Source: Scortum barcoo
Lineage: Eukaryota; Chordata; Actinopteri; Centrarchiformes; Terapontidae
Direction: 5' to 3'
NCBI GenBank assembly: GCA_023238725.1
Contig: CM041531.1
Location: forward strand, 5,914,354 to 5,978,353
Length of the DNA stretch: 64,000 nucleotides
This document shows positions 63,801 through 64,000 of the stretch, piece by piece. The notes under the pieces were generated by a model. The model did no database searches and was not told where the DNA came from. It saw nothing but the letters and a program-made list of their open reading frames with translations. Both the position numbers and the translations under genes were made by a program. Position 1 is the stretch's first letter. Each line of letters begins with the position of its first letter.

Positions 63801-64000
63801 CCTGTACCTTGAGTCCTTGAAAGTTGTTTGCGTGTTTGTTTTCCATTTCCAGTCATGTTTCAGTCCTCTATCTTCAGTGCTAGCCCAGCCCCTGTTCTGC
63901 AGTCCAGTCTCTCTGCTTTTTACTCTCCACTGCAGACCCGCCTTGAACAGCCGAAAGCAGGCTAGCTCCTCAGGGACAGTCTGCTGTGCGCTGGATGGAT

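Larger units (their letters stand above)
37829..64000 (+). other. nell1: intron 2 of the NELL-family gene, 5' part, running off the right edge
   Basis: The 26 kb after the exon 2 donor contain no segment I can read as the next NELL exon, which should start in phase 1 and carry the family's FRNKSEFT-like and ELESSG-like stretches. NELL1 introns in vertebrates are commonly tens of kilobases or more, so a long intron is expected. The region is A+T-rich noncoding DNA with microsatellites, two piggyBac-like element ends (near 46.84 and 52.65 kb), poly-T and poly-A runs, and several stretches that look regulatory rather than repetitive. No other gene was recognised on either strand. Confidence 0.7.

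Noticed and set aside
1..64000. CRISPR arrays, prophage, operons or bacterial defence genes
   Set aside because: No regularly spaced identical repeats and no gene clusters; splice sites, fish retroelements and microsatellites show a vertebrate genome.

Overview
The window is vertebrate nuclear DNA, most likely from a teleost fish and probably a percomorph. It is A+T-rich, intron and intergenic DNA dominate, there is no bacterial-style gene packing, and the decayed mobile elements are types typical of fish: an RTE/Rex3-like LINE ending in GATG repeats, an L2/Rex1-like LINE 3' end, Tc1-like relics, hAT-like and piggyBac-like ends, and a solo LTR. Family names for repeats come from remembered consensus sequences, since no database search was possible.

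Only one protein-coding gene can be supported. Its first two coding exons lie on the + strand at 37095-37143 (start codon and signal peptide) and 37700-37828 (start of the thrombospondin N-terminal/laminin-G-like domain). Both have consensus splice sites and join in phase into a 59-codon N-terminus. It resembles NELL1 more than its paralogue NELL2, so the gene is probably nell1. A CpG-dense block at about 36838-37260 surrounds exon 1 and marks the promoter. Exon 3 was not found in the remaining 26 kb, so intron 2 is long, as is usual for this gene. The rest of the gene lies beyond the right edge.

Layout: 1-36.8 kb is an upstream intergenic region with no recognised gene. It contains a Tc1-like relic (0.6-0.9 kb), a cluster of four perfect hairpins (13.04-13.15 kb), a degenerate tandem-motif region (15.7-16.2 kb), a DNA-transposon relic (about 18 kb), a 124-bp direct repeat exactly 460 bp apart (20.4/20.9 kb), an RTE/Rex3-like LINE tail (22.75-23.25 kb), a solo LTR with an intact 4-bp target duplication (26.08-26.46 kb), an L2/Rex1-like LINE 3' end interrupted by an ATT microsatellite (28.0-29.1 kb), a short Tc1/mariner-like MITE (29.9-30.1 kb), a 665-bp hAT-like MITE (31.3-32.0 kb) and a LINE reverse-transcriptase scrap (33.4-33.6 kb). 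From 36.8 to 37.83 kb come the promoter, exon 1, the 556-bp intron 1 and exon 2. From 37.83 to 64 kb is intron 2, with a CA microsatellite 67 bp from the exon 2 donor, two piggyBac-like termini and several other microsatellites.

There is no operon, CRISPR array, prophage, rRNA, tRNA or convincing novel multi-gene system here. The most interesting signals are the nell1 5' end with its upstream ORF and splice-adjacent CA repeat, the hairpin cluster, the exact 460-bp-spaced repeat, and several possible conserved regulatory segments that need cross-species alignment to confirm.
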